From: Curtobacterium sp. MCLR17_032
GTDB lineage: Bacteria; Actinomycetota; Actinomycetes; Actinomycetales; Microbacteriaceae
Assembly (NCBI RefSeq): GCF_003234795.2
Contig: NZ_CP126268.1
Coordinates: forward strand, 868,001-932,000
Reading direction: 5' to 3'
DNA length: 64,000 bases
The notes under the pieces: model-generated
What the model was told of the DNA's origin: nothing
The model's input: only the letters and a program-made list of their open reading frames with translations
The model's database searches: none
Translations under genes and position numbers: made by a program
Shown: positions 7,546-16,740 of the stretch, one piece after another
How positions within the stretch are numbered: position 1 is the stretch's first letter
How the letters are laid out: each line of letters opens with the position of its first letter

Positions 7546-8658
7546 GTGACCACGATCGACGAGTACGTCGCCGGCTTCGCCGAGGAGCCCGGTTACCTCG
7601 ACCACGCTGCCTTCGGTCCCGTGCAGACCGCCGTCCTCGAGGAGCAGCGCGTCCTCGGCCACATCCAGGAGCACATGCGCTTCGGGGCGATCGAGACGCT
7701 CGACGAGCAGGACGCCCGCGTCCGTGCCGTCGCCGCCCGACTCGTCCGTCGCCGCGAGGACCAGGTCGTGTCCCAGACCGCCACCACCCCAGGCCTGCTG
7801 CACACCGCGTTCGGCCTGACCGGAGGCGTGCTCGTCGCCGCGGACGAGTACCCGTCGCTGCCGCTCGCCCTTGCCAGCGCCGCCTCGGCCACCGGCGGTC
7901 GCGTGCAGCCCGTCGTCATCGAGTCCGGCGCCGGCTGGCTCACCCCCGACCTGATCCGCGAGCGGCTGTCCGACGACGTCACCGCGGTCGCACTGTCCCT
8001 CGTCGACTGGCGCACCGGCTACCTGGCCGACCTCGCCGCGATCCGCGACGTCATCGGCGACCGCCTGCTCATCGTCGACGCCATCCAGGGCTTCGGCATC
8101 ATCGACGCCCCGTACGAGGTGGCCGACGTCGTCGCCACCGGCGGGCAGAAGTGGCTGCACGCCGGATGGGGCACCGGCTTCACTGCGTTCAGCGACCGGG
8201 CCCTCGAGCGCGTCAAGCCGGCACTGTCCGGGCCGCACGGCACGACCGGCTGGCCGACCGAGGTGCCGAGCGTCCGCCCGGCCGCCGCCGCCTTCGCCAT
8301 GTCACGCGTCGACCCCGTGTCCCAGGCACGCATGGCTGTCTCGCTCGAGCGCCTCACCGCCGTCGGGGTCGCCGCCGTGCAGGACCGGATCGCCGACCGG
8401 ATCGACCGGGTCATCGACATCGCGGACGAGTTCGGGCTGCCCGTGGCGTCCAGCCGCGACCCCCGGGAGCGTGCCGGCATCGTCGTCCTCCGACCTGCTG
8501 CCGGCCGGCTCACGGCGCTCACCGCGGCGATGCACAACCACGGTGTCACGGCGACGGCCCGCCTGGGCGAGGTCCGGGTCTCGGCGTTCGCCTCCACGAC
8601 GGACGAGACGCTCGGCATGTTCCGCGACGCGTGCATCTCGTACGCCACGATGGGCTGA
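7546..8658 (+). CDS. Class V aminotransferase-fold PLP enzyme
   Basis: A PLP-dependent enzyme of the class V aminotransferase/cysteine desulfurase fold, 370 residues. The N-terminal YLDHAAFGPV matches the substrate-binding start of this class. IVDAIQGFGI carries the PLP-binding Asp and Gln, and Lys in ATGGQKWLHAGWG is the Schiff-base lysine. There is no catalytic-cysteine loop of the SufS type near the C-terminus, so an aminotransferase or lyase activity is more likely than desulfurase. The substrate cannot be told. GTG at 7546 follows GGAAGGTG. It is a monocistronic gene. Confidence 0.82.
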   Translation: MTTIDEYVAGFAEEPGYLDHAAFGPVQTAVLEEQRVLGHIQEHMRFGAIETLDEQDARVRAVAARLVRRREDQVVSQTATTPGLLHTAFGLTGGVLVAADEYPSLPLALASAASATGGRVQPVVIESGAGWLTPDLIRERLSDDVTAVALSLVDWRTGYLADLAAIRDVIGDRLLIVDAIQGFGIIDAPYEVADVVATGGQKWLHAGWGTGFTAFSDRALERVKPALSGPHGTTGWPTEVPSVRPAAAAFAMSRVDPVSQARMAVSLERLTAVGVAAVQDRIADRIDRVIDIADEFGLPVASSRDPRERAGIVVLRPAAGRLTALTAAMHNHGVTATARLGEVRVSAFASTTDETLGMFRDACISYATMG

Positions 8659-8712
8659 CGCCGGCTCGTCCTGCTCCTGCTCCTGCTCCCGGCTGGCGCG
8701 GTCCGGCTCCCG

Positions 8713-8997
8713 CCGAGCGGTCACGACGCCCCGTCTGCGCCTCGCCGAGCGGTCACGAAACGTCGCTCCGGAGGCGCGGGAGCGACGTTTCGTGACCGCT
8801 CGGCGCGGGGCGCTTGGGCGTGGCGGGGCAGGCGGGAGGCTCGTGGCGGGCTGGTGCTGCGCCTCCCATCCGCCCCGCCGAGCGGTCGCGACGCCCCGTC
8901 TGCGTTTCGCCGAGCGGTCACGTCCTGTCGCTCCGGGGCGGCGGGAGCGACGATTCGTCACCGCTCGGCGCGGGGTGCGCGGGCGTGGCGGGGCGGC
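8713..8997. repeat. 165-bp tandem duplication, each unit with a 25-bp-arm hairpin (GGTCACG family)
   Basis: Two units start at 8713 and 8878, exactly 165 bases apart. Each begins with CCGAGCGGTC.CG, a spacer ACGCCCCGTCTGCG, then a hairpin. Hairpin 1 has perfect 25-base arms (8745-8769, 8779-8803) around nine bases. Hairpin 2 (8910-8934, 8944-8968) has the same ends with mismatches in the middle. The whole 8659-9206 gap holds no gene, only this element and the promoter region of the PhoH gene. Confidence 0.85.
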
Positions 8998-9206
8998 ACC
9001 GCGCCTCCCGGACGTTCAGCGGGACGACACACGACCGTAACCGCCGGAACAGGCGTGTCGCTGGTGCCGTTCGCTCGCGGGTCGTAGCTTGGCGACATCG
9101 GGCAACGCGCCCGGTCGGAGCGGCCACGGTCGGTGCTCCGGGACCGCTCCAGTGGCCGCGTCGAAGGACATGACCAGGCCGAGCGCGGCCTGGGGATGGA
9201 GTGGTC

Positions 9207-10589
9207 GTGACCTCTCAGAACGTCTCTCGCGGAACGTCTTCCACCTCGCCGCAGCCCACCGCTGCGAGCAGCCGGGCCGCGGACTCGTCCACGCCGGTCG
9301 CCCAGCGCACGTACGTACTGGACACGTCCGTGCTGCTCAGCGATCCGCGCGCACTGTTCCGGTTCGACGAGCACGCCGTGGTCCTGCCCGTCGTGGTCGT
9401 CAGCGAACTCGAGTCGAAGCGCAACGACCCGGAGATCGGGTACTTCGCCCGGCAGGCACTCCGGATCCTCGACGAGCTGCGCATCGAACACGAGCGCCTC
9501 GACTTCCCGGTCGCGGTCGGTGACGGCGGTTCCCTGCGCGTCGAACTGAACCACTCCAACCAGTCCGTGCTGCCCTCGGGTCTGCAACTCGGCGACAACG
9601 ACTCGCGGATCCTGGCCGTGGCGTCGAACCTGGCGAACGACGGCCTCGACGTGGTCGTGGTGTCGAAGGACCTGCCGCTCCGCGTGAAGGCCGCGTCGAT
9701 CGGCCTCGCCGCGCAGGAGTACCGCGCCGAACTCGCCGTCGACAGCGGCTACACGGGCATCACGACCCTGCAGGTGTCCGGGGACGAGGTCGCCGACCTC
9801 TACGAGAAGGAGGAGATCCGCACCCCGGATCTCGACGGCGTCCCGGTCAACACCGGCGTCGTCATCCACTCCGAACGTGGCTCGGCACTGGGCCGCGTGC
9901 ACGCCGCCGGCGCGGTGTCGCTGGTGCGTGGCGACCGCGAGGTCTTCGGCCTCCGCGGCCGCTCCGCCGAACAGCGCCTGGCGATCGACGCGCTGCTCGA
10001 CCCGGAGATCGGCATCGTCTCGCTCGGTGGCAGCGCCGGCACCGGCAAGTCGGCGCTCGCCCTGTGCGCCGGACTCGAGGCCGTCCTGGAACGCCAGCAG
10101 CACAAGAAGATCATGGTGTTCCGCCCGCTCTACGCCGTCGGTGGGCAGGAGCTCGGGTTCCTGCCGGGCGACGCCTCGGAGAAGATGAACCCGTGGGCGC
10201 AGGCGGTGTTCGACACGCTCGGCGCGCTGGTCTCGGAGAACGTCCTGGACGAGGTCGTCGAACGCGGCATCCTCGAGGTCCTGCCCCTCACCCACATCCG
10301 CGGACGCTCCCTGCACGACGCGTTCGTGATCGTCGACGAGGCGCAGTCCCTCGAACGGAACGTCCTCCTCACGATGCTGTCGCGCATCGGGCAGAACTCC
10401 CGCGTGGTGCTCACCCACGACGTCGCGCAGCGCGACAACCTCCGGGTCGGTCGGCATGACGGGGTCGCTTCGGTGATCGAGCGGCTCAAGGGGCACCCGC
10501 TGTTCGCCCACGTGACGCTGACGCGGTCGGAGCGCTCGGCGATCGCGGCGCTCGTGACCGAGATGCTGGACTCGCCGGACCTCGCGTAG
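9207..10589 (+). CDS. PIN domain-PhoH ATPase fusion (PhoH2 type)
   Basis: A predicted RNA-processing enzyme: an N-terminal PIN ribonuclease domain (about residues 30-170, [12 protein letters not shown] with the first catalytic Asp, later ELESKRN and [10 protein letters not shown]) fused to a PhoH P-loop ATPase (about residues 250-455). Walker A is [10 protein letters not shown] and Walker B is FVIVDEAQS. In mycobacteria this architecture has RNA helicase and RNase activity. GTG at 9207 follows GGATGGAG at 9194-9200; a GTG at 9201 would leave no spacing. It is followed by three palindromic elements before convergent fumC. Confidence 0.9.
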   Translation: MTSQNVSRGTSSTSPQPTAASSRAADSSTPVAQRTYVLDTSVLLSDPRALFRFDEHAVVLPVVVVSELESKRNDPEIGYFARQALRILDELRIEHERLDFPVAVGDGGSLRVELNHSNQSVLPSGLQLGDNDSRILAVASNLANDGLDVVVVSKDLPLRVKAASIGLAAQEYRAELAVDSGYTGITTLQVSGDEVADLYEKEEIRTPDLDGVPVNTGVVIHSERGSALGRVHAAGAVSLVRGDREVFGLRGRSAEQRLAIDALLDPEIGIVSLGGSAGTGKSALALCAGLEAVLERQQHKKIMVFRPLYAVGGQELGFLPGDASEKMNPWAQAVFDTLGALVSENVLDEVVERGILEVLPLTHIRGRSLHDAFVIVDEAQSLERNVLLTMLSRIGQNSRVVLTHDVAQRDNLRVGRHDGVASVIERLKGHPLFAHVTLTRSERSAIAALVTEMLDSPDLA

Positions 10590-10649
10590 CGGGGCGGCCG
10601 CGGCGCCGGGCGGCGCGGTTGGCGCGGCCGGCCGGTGTCGGCCGGACAG

Positions 10650-10709
10650 GCACAACGGAAAGCGCTCCGAACCACGGGATGCCGTGGTTCGGAGCGGTTT
10701 CCGTTGTGC
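10650..10709. repeat. GCACAAC-family palindrome, copy 1
   Basis: 28-base arms (10650-10677, 10682-10709) pair with a single mismatch around a GATG loop. The ends are GCACAACGGAAA and TTTCCGTTGTGC. It lies downstream of the PhoH gene. The 10590-11086 gap contains no gene. Confidence 0.85.
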
Positions 10710-10809
10710 GCCGCCGCTTCGCACCGGGGCACGGGGCGCGGTGGCGACCGGGGGACGGACGGGAGGCGCGGTGCGGGCCGGTGGCGCCGGGCCGGCGGCG
10801 GGCGGACAG

Positions 10810-10869
10810 GCACAACGGAAACCGCCTCGAACCAGGGGATCCCGTGGTTCGAGGCGGTTTCCGTTGTGC
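10810..10869. repeat. GCACAAC-family palindrome, copy 2
   Basis: 28-base arms (10810-10837, 10842-10869) pair with one mismatch around a four-base loop, 160 bases after copy 1. It has the same ends and the same CGAACCA inner motif, but changed mid-stem bases that remain paired. Confidence 0.85.
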
Positions 10870-10904
10870 GCACCCGCTTCGCGCGGGGGCGGTGGGCGAC
10901 CGGG

Positions 10905-10954
10905 GGACGGACGGGAGGCACGGTGCGGGCCCGCACCGTGCCTCCCGTCCGTCC
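10905..10954. terminator. Perfect 50-bp palindrome, GGACGGGAGGC-family bidirectional terminator
   Basis: 25-base arms (10905-10929, 10930-10954) are perfectly complementary. It sits between convergent phoH-type and fumC genes. The inner stem differs completely from the copy at 5645 while the outer stem is the same. Confidence 0.8.
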
Positions 10955-11086
10955 CAGTGCGAGCCGGGTGGGCGAGGCGCCGCCGGGTGGGTGAGGCGCC
11001 GCCGGGCCGGCGAGGCGCCGCCGGCTGGGCGAAAGGCCGCCCCGCGGGACGGCGTCTCGGGCGGACGCCGGTGTCTGGCGGACGGA

Positions 11087-12499
11087 TCAGTTCGGGTGCG
11101 TCATGCTCAGGACGTCGAGGGCTGCGTCGAGCTGCTCCACGGAGACCTCGCCCCGCTCGACGAAGCCGAGGGCGACGACGGCCTCGCGGACGGTGAGGCC
11201 CTCGGCGACGGCGTACTTCGCGACCTTCGCGGCCGACTCGTAGCCGATCACCCGGTTCAGCGGCGTCACGATCGACGGCGACGACTCGGCGTACGCGCGG
11301 GCCCGCTCGAGGTCCGCCCGCAGCCCGTCGACGGTCTTGTCGGCGAGTACCCGCGTGCTGTTGGCGAGGAGCCGGATCGACTCGAGCAGCGCGGTGCCCA
11401 TGACCGGGATCGCCACGTTGAGTTCGAAGGCCCCGGAGGCGCCGGCCCACGTCACGGTGGCGTCGTTGCCGATGACCCGGGCGGCGACCATGAGGGTGGC
11501 CTCCGGGATGACCGGGTTGACCTTGCCGGGCATGATCGAGGAGCCCGGCTGCAGGTCCGGGATGTGCAGCTCGCCGAGGCCGGTGTTCGGCCCCGAGCCC
11601 ATCCAGCGCAGGTCGTTGTTGATCTTCGTCAGGCTGACCGCGATGACCTTGAGCGCACCGGACGCCTCGACCAGGGCATCACGAGCCCCCTGGGCCTCGA
11701 AGTGGTCGAGCGCCTCGGTGATCGGCAGCCCGGTGTCCTCGGCGAGCTGGGCGATGACCTGCTGTGGGAACCCCTTCGGCGTGTTGATGCCGGTGCCGAC
11801 GGCCGTGCCGCCGAGCGGGACCTCGGCGACGCGGGGGAGCGTGGCGTTCACCCGCTCGATGCCCAGGCGGACCTGGCGGGCGTAGCCGCCGAACTCCTGC
11901 CCGAGGGTCACCGGGGTGGCGTCCATCAGGTGCGTGCGACCGGACTTCACCGCGTCGGCCCACTCGACGGCCTTGCGCTCGAGGGCCTCGGCGAGGTGCT
12001 CGAGCGACGGCACGAGCGACCGGATGAGGGCATCGGTCACGGCGACGTGCACCGACGTGGGGAACACGTCGTTCGACGACTGCGACGCGTTGACGTGGTC
12101 GTTCGGGTGGACCTCGGCACCGGCGACGCGGGAGGCCAGGGTGGCCAGGACCTCGTTCATGTTCATGTTCGACGAGGTGCCGCTACCGGTCTGGTAGACG
12201 TCGACCGGGAAGTGCTCGTGGTGCTCACCGGCGATCACGGAGTCCGCCGCCGTGGCGATGGCCTGCGCGACGCTGTCGTCGAGGATGCCGAGCCGGCCGT
12301 TCACGAGCGCCGCAGCGCGCTTGATGCGGGCGAGGGCCACGATCTGCGCCGACTCGAGGCCGGTCCCCGAGATCGGGAAGTTCTCCACGGCCCGCTGCGT
12401 CTGCGCACGGTAGAGGGCCGACGCGGGGACCCGCACCTCGCCCATCGTGTCGTGCTCGATGCGGAACTCGCCGTCAGCGGGGGTGGTGGTGTCGGTCAC
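11087..12499 (-). CDS. fumC: Class II fumarate hydratase
   Basis: An iron-independent fumarase of the TCA cycle, interconverting fumarate and malate. The fumarase/aspartase signature [12 protein letters not shown] and the catalytic region [20 protein letters not shown] (written in two parts in the protein near residue 185) are present, as is the [14 protein letters not shown] substrate motif. Length, about 470 residues, is standard. GTG at 12499 is preferred because AGGAAGGA lies ten bases upstream; a GTG at 12529 would add ten residues. It lies 103 bases downstream of the carbonic anhydrase gene on the same strand and probably shares its transcript. Confidence 0.95.
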   Translation of the reverse strand: MTDTTTPADGEFRIEHDTMGEVRVPASALYRAQTQRAVENFPISGTGLESAQIVALARIKRAAALVNGRLGILDDSVAQAIATAADSVIAGEHHEHFPVDVYQTGSGTSSNMNMNEVLATLASRVAGAEVHPNDHVNASQSSNDVFPTSVHVAVTDALIRSLVPSLEHLAEALERKAVEWADAVKSGRTHLMDATPVTLGQEFGGYARQVRLGIERVNATLPRVAEVPLGGTAVGTGINTPKGFPQQVIAQLAEDTGLPITEALDHFEAQGARDALVEASGALKVIAVSLTKINNDLRWMGSGPNTGLGELHIPDLQPGSSIMPGKVNPVIPEATLMVAARVIGNDATVTWAGASGAFELNVAIPVMGTALLESIRLLANSTRVLADKTVDGLRADLERARAYAESSPSIVTPLNRVIGYESAAKVAKYAVAEGLTVREAVVALGFVERGEVSVEQLDAALDVLSMTHPN

Positions 12500-12602
12500 G
12501 TCGTCGTGGTCCTTCCTCGTGGTGCTCACACCGGGTCGCGGTCGCGGCGGTGTCGGTGGCGCTCCGGCGACTCGTCGCTGCCGGAGCGGTCACGTCATCG
12601 GG

Positions 12603-13217
12603 TCAGGCCTGTCCGACGACGGTGTCGATCGAGACCTCGCCCGTGGTGAGGTCGTAGGTCGCGCCGACCACGGCCAACCTACCGTCCGCGATCGCGTCGG
12701 AGACGGCCCCCGACCGGTCGAGGATCGACTTCAGGCTCGACTCGAGGTGCGCGGCACCCACGGACTCCTGTGCGACGTCCGGGTCGGTGGCGCGGACCCG
12801 CTCGACGCTCGGGGCGATCGCGTCGACGAGGGCCTGCAGGTGCGGGGCGGGGACCGGCTCGCCGGAACGTGCGGCAGCGACGGCGCCGCACTTGGTGTGG
12901 CGGAGCACGACGACCAGCGGGGTACCGAGCGCGACGACGGCGAACTCGATGGAGCCGAGGACGACGTCGTCGACGATCTGCCCGGCGTTGCGGATCGCGA
13001 AGACGTCGCCGATGCCCGCGTCGAAGACGTGCTCGAACGGCACGCGGGAGTCCGAGCAACCGAGGACGGTCGCGAACGGCGCCTGGGACCCCTGCAGCTC
13101 GGAGCGGCGCTCGGGGTCGATGCGGCCGGTGCGGCGCTTGTCGGCGGCGAAGCGGGCGTTGCCCTCGACCAGGAGTCGCAGGGCGTCGGCGGGGGTGGAG
13201 GCGGCGCGGTCGGTCAT
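12603..13217 (-). CDS. Beta-class carbonic anhydrase
   Basis: A zinc enzyme that interconverts CO2 and bicarbonate. LGCSDSRVP supplies the first zinc cysteine and the Asp-Arg dyad, and RHTKCGAV supplies the zinc histidine and second cysteine, as in plant-type/CynT beta-carbonic anhydrases. The 204 residues contain one domain with no signal peptide or transporter fusion, so it is cytoplasmic. ATG 13217 is preceded by GAGGAA. It follows the DUF4245 gene by 66 bases and precedes fumC. Confidence 0.93.
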   Translation of the reverse strand: MTDRAASTPADALRLLVEGNARFAADKRRTGRIDPERRSELQGSQAPFATVLGCSDSRVPFEHVFDAGIGDVFAIRNAGQIVDDVVLGSIEFAVVALGTPLVVVLRHTKCGAVAAARSGEPVPAPHLQALVDAIAPSVERVRATDPDVAQESVGAAHLESSLKSILDRSGAVSDAIADGRLAVVGATYDLTTGEVSIDTVVGQA

Positions 13218-13283
13218 CGTGTGTCGTTCCTCGGGCTGATCGGGTTCGCGGAGTGTTCGGGTCGTAGGTGCTGCTGGTGCTGG

Positions 13284-13922
13284 CTAGCGGTCGAGTTCCT
13301 CGCCGACCGCCGTCGCCACCGTGGTGAACGACTTCTGGTCGGCGGTGCCGGCGAGCACCACGGTGTCCTTGCCGGAGGTCGTCACGAGTGCGTAGAGGTT
13401 GTTGCCGGCGCCCTTGCCCTCGTCACGTCGGTCGTACACGGTCCACTTCGTCCCGGCGATCGTGCGGGAACCGGTCGCCTGCTTCTGGTCGAGCTGGTCC
13501 GCGACCCAGGTGTCGTTGGCGTCGATGCCCTGGTGCATGCCGATGTACTGCTTGTCCGGCGTCAGGAGACCGATCGTCCACACGGCCACCCCGCGAGCCG
13601 AACCGGACTGGTACTCGGCGTTGTTCGAGGTGTACGACGACGGCAGGTCGGGCACGAGCAGTTCGGCCCCGGAGACGTCGGCCTGCTGGGCGACCTGCCG
13701 GTAGTCGACGGAGCGGTCGACGGCCTGGTCGGGTCGGACCACGACGGCGACCAGGAAGAGCACGATGCCGAGGGAGGCGATGAGTGCGAGCACGAGGTTG
13801 AACGCCGTCTGGTGTTCACGACGGGCTCGGCGCGCGGTGTCCTTGCGTGCCCAGGTCTCCTCCGCCGTCTCGGGGCGACCGAGTTCGGCGACGATCGGGC
13901 GGCCGGTCTCCGGGTCGCTCAT
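13284..13922 (-). CDS. DUF4245 membrane-anchored protein
   Basis: A 212-residue protein with one N-terminal transmembrane helix (about residues 41-62, FNLVLALIASLGIVLFLVAV) after a charged cytoplasmic stretch, and an extracytoplasmic domain with repeated beta-strands. It matches the DUF4245 family, which habitually lies next to xseAB in actinobacteria; no activity is known. Its ATG overlaps the xseB stop by four bases (ATGA at 13919-13922), so it is translated from the xseB mRNA. Confidence 0.82.
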   Translation of the reverse strand: MSDPETGRPIVAELGRPETAEETWARKDTARRARREHQTAFNLVLALIASLGIVLFLVAVVVRPDQAVDRSVDYRQVAQQADVSGAELLVPDLPSSYTSNNAEYQSGSARGVAVWTIGLLTPDKQYIGMHQGIDANDTWVADQLDQKQATGSRTIAGTKWTVYDRRDEGKGAGNNLYALVTTSGKDTVVLAGTADQKSFTTVATAVGEELDR

Positions 13923-14182
13923 CGGACGTCGCCCGCGGCGGTCGGGTCCGCGCTGCCGTTCTCGGTCGCAGCGCGTGCGGCATCGAGACGGGCGCGGGCG
14001 CCGACGAGCCACTCTTCACACCGGGCGGCCAGGGCTTCACCGCGCTCCCAGAGGCCCAGGGAACGCTCGAGGGTCGCCGACCCCTGCTCGAGCTCGGAGA
14101 CGACACGGACGAGTTCGTCACGCGCCGCTTCGTAGCTCAGCGAGCGGACGTCGGGCTGCTCGGACTGCTGCTCGGAAGACAC
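13919..14182 (-). CDS. xseB: Exodeoxyribonuclease VII small subunit
   Basis: Small helical subunit of exonuclease VII, which degrades single-stranded DNA with XseA. The LSYEAARDELVRVVSELEQG motif (residues 15-34) and the following LERSLGLWERGEALA helix are diagnostic. GTG 14182 lies six bases after a TAGGAT box, so the mRNA is probably leaderless and xseB has its own promoter although xseA lies 127 bases upstream on the same strand. Confidence 0.93.
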   Translation of the reverse strand: MSSEQQSEQPDVRSLSYEAARDELVRVVSELEQGSATLERSLGLWERGEALAARCEEWLVGARARLDAARAATENGSADPTAAGDVR

Positions 14183-14188
14183 GATCCG

Positions 14189-14194
14189 ATCCTA
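14189..14194 (-). promoter_or_regulatory. Leaderless -10 box (TAGGAT) for xseB
   Basis: TAGGAT on the minus strand ends six bases before the GTG at 14182. Confidence 0.6.
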
Positions 14195-14309
14195 CCGAGC
14201 CGCCACCGACGCGACCGCTGTGCCGGACGCCTGTGGAGAACACCGGAAGGCGCAGCGCTGGTGGAGGACGAGGCGAGGCGACCTGCCGGGGCGGGGACGG
14301 GCCTCCCGG

Positions 14310-15551
14310 CTAGGAACCCGACCCGTCCGGGCCGGGCCCGTCCGCCTCGAGCGTGCCGACCGCGGTCCCCGTGCCGAGCGTGACGTGCACCGGCGTCGCG
14401 TCGTCCAGCTCGTCCGCCCCGCGGACCACCGCGCCACTGCTCGTCTGCACGATCGCGTACCCGCGGCGGAGGGTGTCCCGCGGCGACAGCGCGCGCAGCC
14501 GACCGGTCAGGTGACCGACCTCGGAGTGGGAGCGTTCGATCTGCCGGTCGAGGAGCTCCCGAGCGCGCGAGAGGTCACGGGCGACCTCCTCCGCACGGGT
14601 GTCGACGAGCCAGGCGGTGGACGCCAGCGCCGGACGTGAGCGCAGCGCCGCGATCCGGTCGGCCTCGACCGAGAGCGTGTGCGAGAGCCGCAGTCCGAGC
14701 CGTGCCCGGGCCTGCCGGACGTTCGCCAGTTCCTCGGCCACGTCCGGCACGACGCGCTTCGCGGCGTCCGTCGGGGTGGAGGCGCGGAGGTCGGCGACCT
14801 CGTCGAGGATCGGCCGGTCGGCCTCGTGCCCGATGGCCGAGACGATCGGCGTCGTGGCGGCGGACGCTGCCCGGACCAGTCCCTCGTCGCTGAAGCCGAG
14901 CAGGTTCTGGAAGTCGCCGCCGCCGCGCGCGACGATGATGACGTCGACCTCGGGGTCGGCGTCGAGCTCCTGGATCGCCGCCGTGACCTCGGCCACCGCG
15001 CGGTCGCCCTGCACCGCGGTGTGGACGGTGCGGAACTCGACCTGGGGCCACCGGAGCTGCGCGTTCCGCTTGACGTCCTTCTCGGCGTCGGAGTCCTTGC
15101 CCGTGATCAGGCCGATGCGATGCGGCAGGAACGGCAGACGCTTCTTGCGGGCGGGGTCGAAGAGTCCCTCTTCCGCCAGGCTCCGACGCAGTCGCTCGAG
15201 GCGTTCGAGCAGGTCCCCGAGCCCGACGTGCTTCATCTCGACGACCTGCATGGTCAACGAGCCGCCCTTGACCCAGTAGTTCGGCTTGACCGCCGCGACG
15301 ACCCGGGCACCCTGCTTGAGGTCCGCCGGCACCCGGGAGCGCACGCTCGACCAGATGGAGAAGGAGACGGTGGCGTCGACCTCGATGTCCTTGAGCTTGC
15401 CGTAGACGTTGCCGCCGGCGACGTTCCACTGCGTGATCTCGCCCTCGACCCAGGCGACCCCGAGCCGGTCGATCCAGTCGCGGAGCTTCGCGCCGAGCAG
15501 CGCGACGGGCCACGGGTCCTCTGCCGTTGGCGGCCCCTGTTCGATCGCCAT
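14310..15551 (-). CDS. xseA: Exodeoxyribonuclease VII large subunit
   Basis: Catalytic subunit of exonuclease VII. It has an N-terminal OB-fold (about residues 15-110, VEGEITQW), a nuclease domain with GLITGKDSDAEKD and VDVIIVARGGG, and the hallmark AIGHEADRPILDEVADLRAS that leads into a long coiled-coil C-terminal half. The 413-residue length is normal. ATG 15551 is chosen with GAGAGGGG upstream. The C-terminus ends in a Gly/Asp/Ser tail. It is divergent from ispH. Confidence 0.95.
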   Translation of the reverse strand: MAIEQGPPTAEDPWPVALLGAKLRDWIDRLGVAWVEGEITQWNVAGGNVYGKLKDIEVDATVSFSIWSSVRSRVPADLKQGARVVAAVKPNYWVKGGSLTMQVVEMKHVGLGDLLERLERLRRSLAEEGLFDPARKKRLPFLPHRIGLITGKDSDAEKDVKRNAQLRWPQVEFRTVHTAVQGDRAVAEVTAAIQELDADPEVDVIIVARGGGDFQNLLGFSDEGLVRAASAATTPIVSAIGHEADRPILDEVADLRASTPTDAAKRVVPDVAEELANVRQARARLGLRLSHTLSVEADRIAALRSRPALASTAWLVDTRAEEVARDLSRARELLDRQIERSHSEVGHLTGRLRALSPRDTLRRGYAIVQTSSGAVVRGADELDDATPVHVTLGTGTAVGTLEADGPGPDGSGS

Positions 15552-15662
15552 CGTGCCCCTCTCTCGTCGTGCGGACCATGCTGCCGGACACCGGTGACAT
15601 CCCGGATGGCGACGCTCCTCCACAGGCTCGTCGGTGCCCAGGCTGCGCGGGTCCCGCTCACC

Positions 15663-15668
15663 TATCAT
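15663..15668 (+). promoter_or_regulatory. Leaderless -10 box (TATCAT) for ispH
   Basis: TATCAT followed by CGGGGAC and GTG at 15676, a seven-base gap with no ribosome-binding site. Confidence 0.65.
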
Positions 15669-15675
15669 CGGGGAC

Positions 15676-16740
15676 GTGACGATCACCAACGGCCACTCGG
15701 TCCCGCTTGCCCCGCCGCGGGTCCCCGCAGCGCGCGGTCGGCTGCGCGACGTCCCGGTCAGCGGGCCCAAGCGCGTCCTGCTCGCAGCACCCCGTGGGTA
15801 CTGCGCGGGCGTCGACCGGGCCGTGGTCGCGGTCGAGAAGGCACTCGAGCAGTACGGCGAGCCGGTCTACGTCCGCAAGCAGATCGTCCACAACGTCCAC
15901 GTGGTCTCCACCCTCGAGCAGCGCGGCGCCGTCTTCGTCGACGACGTCGCGGAAGTACCTCGCGGCTCCCACGTCGTCTTCAGCGCGCACGGGGTCTCGC
16001 CGGCGGTCGTGGCCGGCGCCGCGGACCGCGACCTGCACGCCATCGACGCGACCTGCCCGCTCGTCACCAAGGTGCACCGCGAAGCCACCCGGTTCGCCAA
16101 GGCCGAGCGCACGATCATCCTGATCGGCCACGCCGGTCACGAAGAGGTCGAGGGCACGATGGGCCACGCGCCCGACCGCACGATCCTGGTCAACGGGCCG
16201 GCCGACGTCGCCGCGCTCGACGTCCCCGACCCGGACAACCTCGTCTGGCTGTCGCAGACCACCCTCAGCGTCGACGAGACGATGGAGACGGTGCGGCTCC
16301 TGCGCGAGAAGTACCCCTCGATCGAGAACCCGCCCTCCGACGACATCTGCTACGCCACCCAGAACCGGCAGGTCGCCGTCAAGAAGGTCGCGCCGGCTGC
16401 GGACCTGGTCATCGTCGTCGGCTCGGCGAACTCGTCGAACAGTGTCCGGCTGGTCGACGTCGCTCTGGAGTACGGCGCGAAGGACGCACACCGGGTCGAC
16501 TACGCCGAGGAGATCCGCCAGGAGTGGCTGGACGGCGTGCGGACCGTCGGCGTGACGAGCGGCGCCTCCGTGCCGGAGGTCCTGGTCGCCGAGGTCCTCG
16601 AACAGCTCGCCGACGCCGGGTACGGCTCCGTCGAAGAGGTCGTGACCGCCCACGAAGACCTCATGTTCTCGCTGCCCCGCGAGCTCCGCACCGACGCCGA
16701 CGGCAAGTCGACGCGTCCGCTCGGCGGGCGCAGCCGATGA
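15676..16740 (+). CDS. ispH: 4-hydroxy-3-methylbut-2-enyl diphosphate reductase
   Basis: Final enzyme of the MEP isoprenoid pathway; a [4Fe-4S] reductase making IPP and DMAPP. The three cluster cysteines are visible in GYCAGVDRA (about residue 42), [11 protein letters not shown] and [11 protein letters not shown]. The histidine motifs HNVHVV and FSAHGVSP and the substrate loop [11 protein letters not shown] are intact. GTG 15676 is chosen from the leaderless -10 spacing, giving 354 residues. Its stop overlaps the next start (ATGA), a coupling typical of Microbacteriaceae. IPP from here would feed the Z-isoprenyl transferase at 6.5 kb. Confidence 0.96.
   Translation: MTITNGHSVPLAPPRVPAARGRLRDVPVSGPKRVLLAAPRGYCAGVDRAVVAVEKALEQYGEPVYVRKQIVHNVHVVSTLEQRGAVFVDDVAEVPRGSHVVFSAHGVSPAVVAGAADRDLHAIDATCPLVTKVHREATRFAKAERTIILIGHAGHEEVEGTMGHAPDRTILVNGPADVAALDVPDPDNLVWLSQTTLSVDETMETVRLLREKYPSIENPPSDDICYATQNRQVAVKKVAPAADLVIVVGSANSSNSVRLVDVALEYGAKDAHRVDYAEEIRQEWLDGVRTVGVTSGASVPEVLVAEVLEQLADAGYGSVEEVVTAHEDLMFSLPRELRTDADGKSTRPLGGRSR

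Noticed and set aside
7546..8658. Cysteine desulfurase for the class V protein
   Set aside because: No catalytic-cysteine loop near the C-terminus and no suf/isc neighbours.
9020..9206. A leaderless start for the PhoH-type gene
   Set aside because: The nearest TAnnnT-like box (TAGCTT near 9086) is far upstream and a GGATGGAG ribosome-binding site precedes GTG 9207.
8958..11450. An open minus-strand frame of 830 codons
   Set aside because: It lies antisense to the PhoH-type gene and crosses palindromes; its translation is Arg/Pro-rich with no family motif, a common artefact of high G+C.
10619..12649. An open plus-strand frame of 676 codons over fumC
   Set aside because: The opposite strand encodes an intact fumarase; the plus-strand translation is low-complexity Arg/Gly/Val.
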